Of a stretch of DNA of 64,000 bases, positions 16,200 through 25,446 are shown piece after piece (position 1 is the stretch's first letter; each line of letters opens with the position of its first letter). The position numbers were made by a program, and so were the translations under genes. The stretch lies in the NCBI RefSeq assembly GCF_000518765.1, contig NZ_KI912492.1, positions 144,095 to 208,094 on the forward strand, read 5' to 3'. The notes beneath the pieces were generated by a model. The model searched no databases and was not told the DNA's origin. It saw only the letters and a list, made by a program, of their open reading frames with translations. The DNA comes from Ruminococcus flavefaciens ATCC 19208. GTDB taxonomy: Bacteria > Bacillota > Clostridia > Oscillospirales > Ruminococcaceae.

Positions 16200-16753
16200 A
16201 AGCTATTCTGTTCGCAAGCGGCGAACCTATCGAAATATATCGTCTTTCCGAGGCGAGCGGCGTTGACGCAGGTACACTCCCGTCCATGATAAGGCTTCTC
16301 AATGAGAGATATGAGGATTACGGCAGCGGTATCTGTATAAAGAAATTCGACAGCAGCTATCAGATGTGTACCCGTGAGGAATTTGCTACGCAGGTTCGTG
16401 CCGCTCTTGAGACCAAAAGATCCGCACCGCTTTCAAATGCCGCTATGGAGGCACTTACAATAATCGCATACAATCAGCCTGTTTCAAAGGGCTTCGTTGA
16501 GAATGTCCGCGGAATAGACAGTTCTTCCGTTATCAACAACCTTGTGGAAAAAGGGCTCGTTGAAGAAGCAGGAAGACTTGATGTTCCGGGCAAGCCCATA
16601 GTTTACAGGACTACTTCCGTGTTCCTGAGAAGCTTCGGACTGAGTTCTACCGCTGATCTTCCGCCTTTACCGGGGCAGAGTGATCTTGTGCTGGAGACAG
16701 AGGATGAATTTATAGCAAGGGAAACAGCTGAGTCACAGCAAATTACTGAATAA
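16169..16753 (+). CDS. scpB: Segregation and condensation protein B
   Basis: 194 aa ScpB, which dimerises and binds ScpA in the SMC complex. It has two winged-helix domains; the first begins KLGAIEAILFASGEPI, the second holds ALTIIAYNQPVSKGFVENVRG, both typical. The start is TTG inside the end of scpA with GGAGTGAG as the ribosome site, indicating translational coupling. The C-terminal 25 residues are acidic and not conserved in the family. Confidence 0.95.
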   Translation: MEIKEKLGAIEAILFASGEPIEIYRLSEASGVDAGTLPSMIRLLNERYEDYGSGICIKKFDSSYQMCTREEFATQVRAALETKRSAPLSNAAMEALTIIAYNQPVSKGFVENVRGIDSSSVINNLVEKGLVEEAGRLDVPGKPIVYRTTSVFLRSFGLSSTADLPPLPGQSDLVLETEDEFIARETAESQQITE

Positions 16754-16774
16754 TTCACGAAAGGAGCGGCAGGA

Positions 16775-17725
16775 ATGATAGTACTAAAAATTCTGCTGTA
16801 TATACTTCTTGCCGTTTTGGGTATTATCCTTATAGTTCTGATAATTCCCGCAGGAGGAGAGTTCAGCTATATCGACGGAAAGTTCACATATAAGATAAAG
16901 CTGTGGATATTCGATATAATGAACTCAGAAGGCGGAGGCCTATACAAATGGTGGAAAAAACGTAAAGCAAAGAAAAAGGATAAACCCGAAAAGCCGAAGA
17001 AGCCGAAGCCCGTCAAGGACAAAAAGCCTAAGAAGAAAAAGAAAAGGGAAAAGTACGAATGGGAAAAAGAACTTGACAATATTCCGGTAAATGATCCCGA
17101 AGCTGAAAGTATCGCTTCAGAGGCAGTTTCAGCTGCTGAGGTAACTGCAAGCGGCAGCGTTAACGAAAGTATCACTTCCGATGTTAATGAGACTGCGGAA
17201 AGCAGTGAAGAAAGCAAAAAAGAAAAGAAGAAAAAACAAAAGCGTAAAAAAGAAGATGAAGAATATCTCTTCGATGATGAATATGAGGAAGAGTCTGCTG
17301 AAGACGAGGAAAAGAAGTCATTCAGCGATAAGATAGAAAAAATAATAGACATATGGGAGAGCGCACAGCGTCCTGTGCTTAAAATATTCAAGGGCTTCAG
17401 GCTCAGTGATCTGTATATCGACTTTGAGATAGCCGATGAGGACGCCTGTGACTGTGCACTTAAATATGGAAAATATTCTGCTCTTATATACAACGGCATC
17501 GCATTTTTCTGCGAGCTGTTTACGGTAAGGGTGAAAACCATAGATGTTAGACCTGCTTTCGGCGTATCAAAAGGACGCTGGGACGCAGCGGGAAAGCTTT
17601 ATTTCCGACTCGGAACATTGGTTATTGCAGGAGCATGGTTCCTGATAACATATTTTTTCAGAACATTCTTACCTGAAAAACTCAGAAAACGTAAAATGAA
17701 AAAATCCGCCGCAAGGCAGAAGTGA
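16775..17725 (+). CDS. DUF2953-type membrane protein with a charged low-complexity insert
   Basis: 316 aa. One N-terminal membrane segment (residues 1-26), then a Lys-rich region (about 55-95) and a Glu/Lys/Ser-rich segment (about 115-185), then a conserved C-terminal part (residues about 195-290, FKGFRLSDLYIDFEIADED) that fits DUF2953. That family usually sits directly before ytfJ/gerW in spore-forming Firmicutes, as here, 10 bp upstream. Function unknown; a sporulation link is inferred from position only. Confidence 0.7.
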   Translation: MIVLKILLYILLAVLGIILIVLIIPAGGEFSYIDGKFTYKIKLWIFDIMNSEGGGLYKWWKKRKAKKKDKPEKPKKPKPVKDKKPKKKKKREKYEWEKELDNIPVNDPEAESIASEAVSAAEVTASGSVNESITSDVNETAESSEESKKEKKKKQKRKKEDEEYLFDDEYEEESAEDEEKKSFSDKIEKIIDIWESAQRPVLKIFKGFRLSDLYIDFEIADEDACDCALKYGKYSALIYNGIAFFCELFTVRVKTIDVRPAFGVSKGRWDAAGKLYFRLGTLVIAGAWFLITYFFRTFLPEKLRKRKMKKSAARQK

Positions 17726-17735
17726 GGTATAAAAT

Positions 17736-18146
17736 ATGAGTGCAAACAAAACACCTGTAAGTGATCTTTTAGGTATCTCCATTGAAAAGATAAAGGAAAT
17801 GGCAGATGTTAATGCTGTTATCGGTGAACCGATTAAGCTTCCCGACGGTACGACAATAATTCCTATATCAAAGATAAGCTACGGATTTGCTTCCGGCGGT
17901 TCTGATCTTCCTTCAAAGTATGACAAGGACCTTTTCGGCGGCGGAGCCGGTGCAGGAGTTTCAATAAAGCCTGAGGGATTTCTTGTTATCTCTCCTGACG
18001 GAGCTGCAAAAATGGTAAATGTCGAGCGTTCTACCGACCCTATAAGCAGAGTAATTGATAATGCACCTATGGTTATTGATAAGGTAAGCGGATTTATCAA
18101 CAAGAAGAAAAAAGGCGATAAGGACGATTCCGTTTCCATCAACTGA
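17736..18146 (+). CDS. gerW: GerW (YtfJ) family sporulation protein
   Basis: 136 aa, normal length. The conserved core is present: VIGEPIKLPDGTTIIPISKI, YGFASGGSDL, and the glycine-rich GGGAGAGVSIKPEGFLVI. Members are forespore-expressed proteins needed for normal germination in Bacillus. Downstream is a sporulation-type D-Ala-D-Ala carboxypeptidase, upstream a DUF2953 protein, which is the usual neighbourhood. Whether this organism forms spores cannot be told from the window. Confidence 0.9.
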   Translation: MSANKTPVSDLLGISIEKIKEMADVNAVIGEPIKLPDGTTIIPISKISYGFASGGSDLPSKYDKDLFGGGAGAGVSIKPEGFLVISPDGAAKMVNVERSTDPISRVIDNAPMVIDKVSGFINKKKKGDKDDSVSIN

Positions 18147-18205
18147 GAATAACCCGCTGATGTGAGGCATAACCTTTAGTATAAATATTATGCGGAGGTA
18201 TGCCC

Positions 18206-19354
18206 ATGAAAAGGATTTTTGCTGTATTTGCGGCATTTGTTATAGTCTCGTCAGTTGTGCGCTGTGATAACGTTAATGCAGCTTCAGAGCCAGATATATC
18301 TGCAAAAGCTGCTGTACTTATCTCAGCCGATACAGGTGAGATCGTGTATGCAAAGAACTGCACGGAAAAGCTTCCTATGGCAAGCACTACAAAGATAATG
18401 ACAACACTTCTTTGTCTTGAAAGCGGCGGACTTTACGACGAATTTGTTGCAGACAGGGAGGCCATAAAGGTGGAAGGCTCATCAATGGGCTTGCAGGAAG
18501 GAGATATCGTAACAAAGTACGCTCTGTGCTGCGGAATGCTCCTGCCATCAGGCAATGACGCTGCCAATGCGGCGGCTGTAAGAATAGCAGGCAGTATAGA
18601 GAGATTTGCTGAGATGATGAATGATCGTGCAAAAAAAATTGGGCTTTCAAAGACCTATTTCGTTACTCCCTCGGGACTTGAGGGAGAGGGACACGGTTCA
18701 TCAGCTTATGATATGGCAATACTTGCCCGTGAAGCTCTCAGGAATGAGATTTTTCGCAGTATCTGCTCACAGGAAAGTATAAAGCTTGAATTCGGCGCTC
18801 CTCCTTATACAAGGTGGCTGAAAAACACCAATAAGCTCCTTGGAATGTATGACGGAGTTTACGGTGTAAAGACGGGCTTTACCGATGAAGCGGGCAGATG
18901 CCTTGTTTCTGCCTGTGAAAGGGACGGAAAAGACCTTATCTGTGTTACTCTCAATGACCGCAATGACTGGGACGACCATATCGCAATGTATGACTACGGC
19001 TTTGATACGGTAAATGTACTTGATGTGGCTTTGCCTGCGGATATGAAGGTCGATACTGTCGGCGGTACTGCTGACAGGCTAAGACTCGTACCTGAAAACA
19101 GCTCCGTCAAAGTATGTACTATGGCAGGAAATGAGGAGGATTTTCAGTTTACACTGCTTTCTGCTCCTTTTGTATATGCTCCTGTAAAGTACGGCGAGGT
19201 AGCTGCAAGGCTGAGGATAAGCTTTATGGGAAGAGAGACAGACACAATACCGCTGTATGCTGCGGAGAGTATATCAGCTGTGCAAAAAGATCATGAGGAA
19301 AAGGGAATATTAACGAAAATAAAAGAATTGTTCGGGAGCATTTTCTCCCGTTAA
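18206..19354 (+). CDS. D-alanyl-D-alanine carboxypeptidase (S11, DacF/PBP5 type)
   Basis: 382 aa secreted penicillin-binding protein that trims the terminal D-Ala from peptidoglycan stem peptides. A signal peptide covers about residues 1-24. The three S11 motifs are in order: STTK (about 59), SGN (about 114) and KTG (about 222). A C-terminal beta domain and a final amphipathic helix (KIKELFGSIFSR) for membrane association follow. The start ATG at 18206 is preceded by GGAGGT at 18194-18199; the in-frame ATG at 18200 is too close to that site. Its place after gerW suggests a DacF-like role in spore cortex, though a vegetative role is equally possible. Confidence 0.9.
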   Translation: MKRIFAVFAAFVIVSSVVRCDNVNAASEPDISAKAAVLISADTGEIVYAKNCTEKLPMASTTKIMTTLLCLESGGLYDEFVADREAIKVEGSSMGLQEGDIVTKYALCCGMLLPSGNDAANAAAVRIAGSIERFAEMMNDRAKKIGLSKTYFVTPSGLEGEGHGSSAYDMAILAREALRNEIFRSICSQESIKLEFGAPPYTRWLKNTNKLLGMYDGVYGVKTGFTDEAGRCLVSACERDGKDLICVTLNDRNDWDDHIAMYDYGFDTVNVLDVALPADMKVDTVGGTADRLRLVPENSSVKVCTMAGNEEDFQFTLLSAPFVYAPVKYGEVAARLRISFMGRETDTIPLYAAESISAVQKDHEEKGILTKIKELFGSIFSR

Positions 19355-19368
19355 GGATAGGATAAAAA

Positions 19369-20100
19369 GTGGAAAAAATAAGAATACAGAAAATGATAGC
19401 CGATTGCGGCGTGTGCTCCCGCAGAAAAGCTGAGGAGCTTATAACACAGGGCAGAGTCAAGCTAAACGGTCATCCTGTAAAGCTTGGAGACAAATGCGGC
19501 TTCAAGGATATAATCACCGTTGACGGTGAACGAATCTATATGCCGAAAAAGCGCAGCTTCACATATCTTATGATGAACAAGCCGAGAGGATATGTTACTA
19601 CCGTATCAGATGAGCTTGACAGACGCTGTGTAATGGATCTGCTCGAAGATGTTGAGGAGCGTGTCTATCCTGTAGGCCGCCTTGACCGAAATTCGGAAGG
19701 ACTTCTTCTCTTTACCAATGACGGTGAATTTGCAAACAGTATCATGCACCCGAGCCGCCATATCTCAAAGACATACCGTGTTACTGTACGTCCCGATATT
19801 ACTGATGAACAGCTTGTAAGGCTTTCGGAGGGCGTTGAGATAGACGGGAAAAAGACCCTCCCTGCTTCTGTTGTTGTAAAGACAAAGGAAGAGGGCAGAG
19901 TCGTTCTGCTTATGACTATTAAAGAGGGCAGAAACCGTCAGATACGTAAGATGTGCGAGGCTGTAGGTCTTGAAGTTGCAAGACTCCGCCGCATAAGCAT
20001 AGGTCCGCTGAAGCTGGGTATGCTGAAGCCCGGCACCTACAGAGAGCTTACTCCCGAAGAACTGCGCGCTATAAGAAACGCTATCGGCAAGGAGAAGTGA
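19369..20100 (+). CDS. rluB: rRNA pseudouridine synthase, RsuA/RluB family
   Basis: 243 aa. An N-terminal S4 RNA-binding domain (IRIQKMIADCGVCSRRKAEEL) is followed by the catalytic domain with GRLDRNSEGLLLFTNDGEF, whose Asp (about residue 105) is the catalytic residue, and GRNRQIRKMCEAVG. In Firmicutes the gene next to scpAB is normally rluB, which modifies 23S rRNA near U2605. The start is GTG after AAGGATAGG. The following small gene starts one base after its stop. Confidence 0.9.
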   Translation: MEKIRIQKMIADCGVCSRRKAEELITQGRVKLNGHPVKLGDKCGFKDIITVDGERIYMPKKRSFTYLMMNKPRGYVTTVSDELDRRCVMDLLEDVEERVYPVGRLDRNSEGLLLFTNDGEFANSIMHPSRHISKTYRVTVRPDITDEQLVRLSEGVEIDGKKTLPASVVVKTKEEGRVVLLMTIKEGRNRQIRKMCEAVGLEVARLRRISIGPLKLGMLKPGTYRELTPEELRAIRNAIGKEK

Positions 20101-20101
20101 T

Positions 20102-20482
20102 ATGCTGGAAATACAGGAAAGATTTGATACAGTCGGCTATGACGAGCTGAAAAAGTCGGCAGGAAGTGCCGAGCTTCATATCACAGAGGCGCTTGACAAG
20201 GGCGATGTTATCGGATTTATAGCTTATTCCTATGGCACTGACAGGACTGTGGTCTATGACTATAATGATGGCGGAGATATGATGCTCTGCGACGGTCTTG
20301 TGCGTTCGGTAATGCTAAAAAGTGTGCTGAAAGGGATAAATCATATGCTGTTCGAGCTTCCCGACAGCAGCAAATATGATGTGCTTAAAAAGCTCCGGTT
20401 TGTGGTCGGAGACAGCAGGCAGTGTACAGATCTCGGCAGTTTTATGAACGGCTGTGAGCACTGCAAAAATAAGAAAGAATAA
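20102..20482 (+). CDS. Conserved hypothetical protein after rluB
   Basis: 126 aa, unrecognised with confidence. It ends in a Cys motif (CEHCKNKKE), and the middle (CDGLVRSVMLKSVLKGINHM then FELPDSSKYDVLKKLRF) could be a reduced GNAT acetyltransferase fold, but no acetyl-CoA loop is clear. It starts one base after rluB and lies 21 bp before metA, so it belongs to the operon. Confidence 0.6.
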   Translation: MLEIQERFDTVGYDELKKSAGSAELHITEALDKGDVIGFIAYSYGTDRTVVYDYNDGGDMMLCDGLVRSVMLKSVLKGINHMLFELPDSSKYDVLKKLRFVVGDSRQCTDLGSFMNGCEHCKNKKE

Positions 20483-20503
20483 ATATGAAAGGAGCGATTT
20501 GGA

Positions 20504-21451
20504 TTGCCTATCAGGATATCTTCAGAGCTTCCGGCATTCAAAACGCTTGGAGAAGAAAACATCTTCGTAATGTCGAAGGAAAGGGCAGAGCATCAGGATA
20601 TCAGACCACTTAAAGTGGTCATACTGAATATAATGCCCAAAAAGATCGAGACAGAGAGTCAGCTTCTTAGACTTCTCAGTAATACGCCGCTTCAGGTGGA
20701 CGTTGATCTGCTTCAGATGGCTTCTCATGTTTCAAAGAATACTTCCGTTCATCATCTTGATGCCTTTTACAAGACATTTGATGAGATACGTGATGACCGC
20801 TATGACGGCATGATAATCACAGGTGCCCCCGTAGAACTTCTTGATTATGAGCAGGTTGACTACTGGAGCGAAATATGCAGCATAATGGAATGGTCTAAAA
20901 CACACGTTTTCTCGACTCTCTATATATGCTGGGGAGCTCAGGCAGGTCTTTACTATCATTACGGTATACCTAAGTATACTCTCGACCATAAGATGTTCGG
21001 CGTTTTTCCGCACAGGGCTGAGGTGAGCAATTGTCAGCTGCTCAGAGGATTTGACGATATATTTTATGTGCCTCATTCACGCCATACCGAGGTGCGGCGT
21101 GAGGATATCGAGCGTATCCCGCAGCTTGAGATACTTACTGTATCAGATATCGCAGGTGTGCATATCGTTGCCAATAAAAACGGCAGACAGTATTTTATCA
21201 CAGGTCATTCAGAGTATGACAGGGATACCTTGGCTAACGAGTACAGACGAGATGTGGAAAAGGGCTTGGATATACAGATACCGTATAATTATTTCCCGGG
21301 TGACAATCCTGATAATGTGCCTGTATTTTCATGGAGATGTACAGCAAATCTAATGTTTTCAAACTGGCTCAATTACTGCGTTTACCAGAAAACACCTTAT
21401 AATCTTGATGAACTTGAGGTGCGCAACTGGAACTGGCAGACAAGCTTATAA
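20504..21451 (+). CDS. metA: Homoserine O-acyltransferase, predicted acetyl-CoA specific
   Basis: 315 aa, first step of methionine synthesis from homoserine. The family blocks are clear: [19 protein letters not shown], catalytic Cys about residue 142 in YICWGAQAG, and catalytic His about 235 in GHSEYD. The residue at position 111 (in [11 protein letters not shown]) is Glu; in MetA enzymes Glu at this position goes with acetyl-CoA and Gly with succinyl-CoA, so the product should be O-acetylhomoserine despite the 'succinyltransferase' family name. The start is TTG after GAAAGGAGCGATTTGGA. No methionine riboswitch is visible; it is expressed from the long upstream operon or an unseen promoter. 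Confidence 0.92.
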   Translation: MPIRISSELPAFKTLGEENIFVMSKERAEHQDIRPLKVVILNIMPKKIETESQLLRLLSNTPLQVDVDLLQMASHVSKNTSVHHLDAFYKTFDEIRDDRYDGMIITGAPVELLDYEQVDYWSEICSIMEWSKTHVFSTLYICWGAQAGLYYHYGIPKYTLDHKMFGVFPHRAEVSNCQLLRGFDDIFYVPHSRHTEVRREDIERIPQLEILTVSDIAGVHIVANKNGRQYFITGHSEYDRDTLANEYRRDVEKGLDIQIPYNYFPGDNPDNVPVFSWRCTANLMFSNWLNYCVYQKTPYNLDELEVRNWNWQTSL

Positions 21452-21466
21452 AAAGGAGAATTTAAA

Positions 21467-22150
21467 ATGGACGATATGAATAACTACAACAACAATCAGT
21501 ACAACAACGGAAATCAGTACAATAATGGCAACCAGTACAATAATGGCAACCAGTACAATAACGGGTATAACGGAAATAACCCTTTCACGGGAAATTATAA
21601 CGGATATCCCCAGAATAATATGTACAGCGATGACGGTATGCCTGAGCAGAAAGGCAGCGGTTTCGCTGTAGCTGCATTTGTTATCTCACTTGTAAACCTT
21701 ATATTATGCTGTACCTGTCTCAGTATAGTAACGGTTCCACTCTGTCTTATTTTTTCACTTGTTACACTGATAGGCAAGCGAAAAGGAAAAGGCTTTGCCA
21801 TCGCAGCTATCATCATTTCAGTAATTTCTGCATTGTTCTTTGCTTACTACGGATATCTTGTGTATAAGGTAGCTCCCGACTTCGTTTATTTCGCAGAAAA
21901 CCAGAACCAGATCATTGAAGAGTATGACAGAGACGGTTCTATCCCTGAGAGATTTGAGAAGTACAGAGATCCTAAGTACGATAAGTATTGGGATAGAATG
22001 GGCTATAAGAGCTTTGATGAATTCTTTGATAAGTTAATTGAGGAACAGAAGAAGAACAGAGAAGAGGCAGAGCAGGCTTACGAAAATGACCAGAAAAAAG
22101 ACAGGAATACCGCAAGTTATATCGGAAATGACCTTGTGACGGTTGTATAA
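21467..22150 (+). CDS. DUF4190-like membrane protein with Asn-rich N-terminal repeats
   Basis: 227 aa. Residues 5-45 are repeats of the type QYNNGN, a low-complexity cytoplasmic tail. Residues about 66-130 hold two membrane helices in the DUF4190 manner (GFAVAAFVISLVNLILCC, then KGFAIAAIIISVIS). The rest is a charged, probably extracellular tail. Function unknown. The nucleotide repeats (about 21 bp) are prone to slippage, so the repeat number may vary between strains. Ends at a bidirectional terminator. Confidence 0.7.
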   Translation: MDDMNNYNNNQYNNGNQYNNGNQYNNGNQYNNGYNGNNPFTGNYNGYPQNNMYSDDGMPEQKGSGFAVAAFVISLVNLILCCTCLSIVTVPLCLIFSLVTLIGKRKGKGFAIAAIIISVISALFFAYYGYLVYKVAPDFVYFAENQNQIIEEYDRDGSIPERFEKYRDPKYDKYWDRMGYKSFDEFFDKLIEEQKKNREEAEQAYENDQKKDRNTASYIGNDLVTVV

Positions 22151-22153
22151 ATT

Positions 22154-22190
22154 AACACCCCGGATCTTAAGATTCGGGGTGTTCTTTTGT
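22154..22190. terminator. Bidirectional terminator
   Basis: AACACCCCG and CGGGGTGTT arms with GATCTTAAGATT between them. It overlaps the last codons of the minus-strand deacetylase gene (stop at 22167) and is followed by TTCTTTTG on the plus strand. Confidence 0.8.
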
Positions 22191-23054
22191 CAGCTCATGC
22201 ATATATTCCTCTGTGGATACAAGACCGCTGCGGTTATTTCGGAAGATACCGTAAAGACAATCGGGTGAACGTGTGATATAGTTCATGCCCTCACGGCAGG
22301 TAAGAGATATTTTGATTCCTCTATCCCTGAGTACAGGCAGGCTTTCGCGGCAAAGCGCGCCGAAAGGATATGCAAATACAATAGGTGATATGCCGCAGTT
22401 CTGATGAAGCTCTGTGTTGAGCAGTCCTATATCTGTACTGAGTATAAATGCGTATTCTTCGGGAGTTTCGTCTGAATTTATGGCACAGCCCTGTCTGCGG
22501 CTGCTTCGGGAGTGCATATCGTAGGTATGACTGCCGATATCAATGCGGTGTGAAGCTATGAGTTGAGAGATATCCTCCCATGTAAGGTATGAATATGTAT
22601 CGGCATGGGGATCGGCAGGTGCATAATCATCTGTGTATCTGCCAACAATAGATACAACTGCGCACATATCGTACTTTTCAAGCAACGGCAGAGCTAAAGA
22701 CAGATTATTGTAAAATCCGTCATCAAAGGTTATGAGAACAGGCTTGTTCGGCAGTTCACCTGTATTGTTGGTATAATCTATAAGCTGCTGTGCGCTGACA
22801 CTTTCGTAGCCTTGTGCTTTCAGCCATATAAGGTCGTTCTCAAGCTGTGACGGGGAAACAATATAATCCGCAGGAGCTTTGTCACATACGCTGTGATACA
22901 TTATTACAGGCAGGGGAACAGGCTTTTCATCGTAAGCTTCTGCGGCAGAAAAAACAGCATAACGCAGTGAAAGATACACCGTACAGCATACTGCGGTAAA
23001 AAACAGAAATATAAAAGAGCGGTGGCATCTCTTTAGTCCGAAGCATTTGTACAT
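22167..23054 (-). CDS. Polysaccharide deacetylase (NodB domain), membrane-anchored or secreted
   Basis: 295 aa. A hydrophobic segment near residues 13-33 serves as anchor or signal. The NodB/CE4 domain shows VIMYHSV, motif 1 TFDDGF with two Asp (about residue 118), and motif 2 GSHTYDMHS with the metal-binding His residues. CE4 enzymes remove acetyl groups from N-acetylglucosamine in peptidoglycan or surface polymers. I chose the ATG (MYKCFGL) with GAGAGGTG seven bases upstream; the in-frame GTG three codons earlier lies within the ribosome site itself. Confidence 0.85.
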   Translation of the reverse strand: MYKCFGLKRCHRSFIFLFFTAVCCTVYLSLRYAVFSAAEAYDEKPVPLPVIMYHSVCDKAPADYIVSPSQLENDLIWLKAQGYESVSAQQLIDYTNNTGELPNKPVLITFDDGFYNNLSLALPLLEKYDMCAVVSIVGRYTDDYAPADPHADTYSYLTWEDISQLIASHRIDIGSHTYDMHSRSSRRQGCAINSDETPEEYAFILSTDIGLLNTELHQNCGISPIVFAYPFGALCRESLPVLRDRGIKISLTCREGMNYITRSPDCLYGIFRNNRSGLVSTEEYMHELTKEHPES

Positions 23055-23185
23055 CGTAATCACCTCTCAATATCTTTATGACATAAAATGCTGAAAAATG
23101 ACGATGAATGAAACGATACGGCTATCATATCCTCATGGTGGTGAGAATATACTTATTTCAAAGGAATTAATTGTGAGGTGAGTAT

Positions 23186-24352
23186 ATGACACGCCATAAA
23201 CGCAGAAAAATCAAAGGAATCATCAAGTGCATCACAGTTGTTATGATGCCTGCAGTTATAGCCTCGGGCGTGCACGGAGTATCTGAGCTAAGGGCAGCCT
23301 TTTCCGATGCAAGAGCCTATACGCTTGACAGTACAGGTAGTTCATCAGCTAAGCATATCGAGATAACTTCTGAAAGCATAAGCAAAATAAAAAAGCAGGA
23401 TGAACTTCTTTATGGCAGCAAGATACTGTCGGAGGGCTACGGTATTGAAGATGAAAGTGACAGATCAGGGGAGCTTGTGAGACTTCCCGATCCTCTCGAC
23501 ATGAAAGCCGACAGTGCAGGTGAAAAGCCTTATCCGACAACGTGGAATACTGATGGAGATATTGTTCGCCTTTCCTATGACAGATACAGCGGAAATGCGT
23601 TTTTTGACCTTGAAAAAGGCGGACAGGTCAATAACAAGACTGATATTCCTAATGAGACATTAAAGAAGGAGAGCAGTTTTCTGCCTAATTTTACAGTATC
23701 AGATAAAGACGAGCCTCTTGTTCTTATATATCATACACACACCACCGAAAGCTATGAACCCTATGTCCGCGAGCACTATGACAGCTCCTTCAATTATCGT
23801 ACTACCGATAATACCAAAAATGTTGTAATGGTCGGCGATGCCATACAGGCTGAGCTTGAAGCACAGGGAATAGGAGTTATACACGCAACGGCTGTTCACG
23901 ATTATCCGTCGTATAACGGCTCATACGGCAGAAGCCGTGAGACTATAATGCCCATACTTGAAAAGTATCCCAGCATAAAGGTAGTCCTTGATATACACAG
24001 GGATGCTATATCTGCCGAGGGAGTGGCATATCAGCCCTTTGTGGAGATAGACGGCAGGGAAGCGTCACAGATAATGATAATATCAGGCTGTGATGACGGC
24101 ACACTGGGAATGTCGAATTATATGGAAAATTTTCACTTTGCCTGTGCTTTGCAGCAGAAGCTTGAAACAGATCATGCAGGACTTACACGTCCAATACTAT
24201 TTGATTACAGGCACTATAATCAGGATCTTACAAACGGCAGTCTGCTCATTGAAGTAGGATCACACGGCAATACGCTTCAGCAGTCGCAGTACGCGGGACA
24301 ACTGTTCGGCAATTCTCTCGGACAGCTTCTTAATTCTATGAAAAGGAGATAA
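23186..24352 (+). CDS. spoIIP: Stage II sporulation protein P
   Basis: 388 aa. One N-terminal membrane segment (about residues 14-32), then a spacer and an amidase_3-like domain (about 170-385) with LIYHTHTTESY, VVLDIHRDA and the late IEVGSHGNT. SpoIIP is the cell-wall amidase/endopeptidase of the engulfment complex with SpoIID and SpoIIM. The three metal ligands (His in HTH, Glu/His further on) appear intact. It is transcribed divergently from the deacetylase and followed within one base by a small membrane protein gene. Confidence 0.9.
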   Translation: MTRHKRRKIKGIIKCITVVMMPAVIASGVHGVSELRAAFSDARAYTLDSTGSSSAKHIEITSESISKIKKQDELLYGSKILSEGYGIEDESDRSGELVRLPDPLDMKADSAGEKPYPTTWNTDGDIVRLSYDRYSGNAFFDLEKGGQVNNKTDIPNETLKKESSFLPNFTVSDKDEPLVLIYHTHTTESYEPYVREHYDSSFNYRTTDNTKNVVMVGDAIQAELEAQGIGVIHATAVHDYPSYNGSYGRSRETIMPILEKYPSIKVVLDIHRDAISAEGVAYQPFVEIDGREASQIMIISGCDDGTLGMSNYMENFHFACALQQKLETDHAGLTRPILFDYRHYNQDLTNGSLLIEVGSHGNTLQQSQYAGQLFGNSLGQLLNSMKRR

Positions 24353-24353
24353 T

Positions 24354-24659
24354 ATGCGAAAAAATAAAAAAATTACCACCCTCACAGCAGTATTTCTTTA
24401 TCTGCTTCTGAGCGGCGGTTTGTGGATGTTTATAAATTCATATGCTAACTCTCATAATCAGATGAGTGAGGAAAAGATGATACCTGTCGGAATGGCAGTA
24501 ACTCAAGACAAAGCCTCTGTTGAGATACTTGACCATTGCGGTGAATTCAGCCTTTCGGGAATAGCTCCTGACAGCAAGACCTACTGTGCGGCATATCTTG
24601 CTTCACCTGATGAACTGAAAGCGGCAGCATATATTATTTATTTATGTATAAAGGTTTGA
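24354..24659 (+). CDS. Small secreted or membrane protein after spoIIP
   Basis: 101 aa with an N-terminal membrane segment (about residues 8-30, TLTAVFLYLLLSGGLWMF) and no known domain. AAAAGGAGATAAT precedes the start, one base after spoIIP, so it is translated with it. The last 18 bp overlap the convergent hydrolase gene, and the C-terminus (AAYIIYLCIKV) is abrupt, so a longer ancestral gene may have been cut by rearrangement at this junction. Function unknown. Confidence 0.5.
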   Translation: MRKNKKITTLTAVFLYLLLSGGLWMFINSYANSHNQMSEEKMIPVGMAVTQDKASVEILDHCGEFSLSGIAPDSKTYCAAYLASPDELKAAAYIIYLCIKV

Positions 24660-25193
24660 CTGCATAGTCTCATAGAACGAATTTAATTCCCCTGTATAGA
24701 TAAGGTCAGCCCCAGGAAAAGTCCTGAAATCATCAGGCTTATAGAGACAAAATGCTTTTTCCAGCGGAATGCCTATCTTATCCATTGTATAAGCAACAAA
24801 CTGCGAACAGACAAAGCTCCTTTCACGTTTCCATTCTATATTGAAGTAAACTGCAAGAAGTCCGAGCAGGTTGTATGAATAAACCTTACGGTGTTCCTCA
24901 AAGTGATTTATGATTATATTAAAGGCTTCCTTTTGTTCGTGAGAGACCTTTATACGGTATATTTCACATGGAATGTTATGATATTGACCGAGAGTACCCT
25001 TTCCCACAACTTCCTTGTTGAAGGTAGCGGGGAGCGGAAATGGCCGATATGTGCGGCAGAAGCTGTACATTTCGGAAAGATCAACATCACCTGACAGAGA
25101 AACATGATTATAAGGCTTTTTTGTGAAAAATTTGAAGAATCGTGCGGGTCGCGTACCTGTCTGCGCAACTATAAGATAAATATAGTCCCCCAA
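24642..25193 (-). CDS. YiiX/YebB-like NlpC/P60-superfamily cysteine hydrolase
   Basis: 183 aa. The permuted papain-like layout is seen: His in KPYNHVSLSGD early (about residue 29) and Cys in RSFVCSQFVAYTM late (about 130), the usual order in YiiX-type proteins. Substrates in this group are lipids or peptides, mostly unknown. The start is TTG, chosen because AGGAGG stands exactly 7 nt before it; longer versions lack a ribosome site. Convergent with the gene after spoIIP, overlapping by 18 bp. Confidence 0.75.
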   Translation of the reverse strand: MGDYIYLIVAQTGTRPARFFKFFTKKPYNHVSLSGDVDLSEMYSFCRTYRPFPLPATFNKEVVGKGTLGQYHNIPCEIYRIKVSHEQKEAFNIIINHFEEHRKVYSYNLLGLLAVYFNIEWKRERSFVCSQFVAYTMDKIGIPLEKAFCLYKPDDFRTFPGADLIYTGELNSFYETMQSNLYT

Positions 25194-25289
25194 AACGTTC
25201 CCTCCTAATTTATTTTTTATAATTATAGCATAAATGCTTGCAAATTTCAAGAGTTTTTGATATAATAATAAAGTACATTTACTATTTGT

Positions 25290-25361
25290 GCGCCTGTAGC
25301 TCAGTGGATAGAGCATTGGCCTCCGACGCCATGTGCGCTGGTTCGATCCCAGTCAGGCGTA
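25290..25361 (+). tRNA. tRNA-Arg (anticodon CCG)
   Basis: Full cloverleaf by eye: acceptor GCGCCTG/CAGGCGT (first pair G-U), D stem GCTC/GAGC, anticodon stem TTGGC/GCCAT with one T-T mismatch at the top, loop CTCCGAC giving anticodon CCG, T arm GCTGG-TTCGATC-CCAGT. The terminal CCA is not encoded. A hairpin terminator follows. The 3' end of such genes is a common integration site; a low-GC, decaying module lies just downstream. Confidence 0.93.
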
Positions 25362-25393
25362 TACCGAAATGGCTGAATACAGCCATAAAGCCG

Positions 25394-25446
25394 AAAGAGC
25401 GATCATCTGATATGTGTTTATTGCTGTCAGTTATTCGCTCTTTTTG
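25394..25446 (+). terminator. Terminator downstream of tRNA-Arg
   Basis: AAAGAGCGA and TCGCTCTTT arms separated by 32 nt, followed by TTGTTTT. The stretch 25447-25760 after it shows no convincing gene, only a possible 35-codon frame at 25535. Confidence 0.65.

Noticed and set aside
16867..17541. 224-codon Ser/Phe-rich minus-strand frame
   Set aside because: Reverse image of the Lys/Glu-rich low-complexity part of the DUF2953 protein.
21485..21565. Repeat array in the Asn-rich gene as a separate element
   Set aside because: The repeats are in frame and encode the low-complexity QYNNGN tail of a membrane protein.
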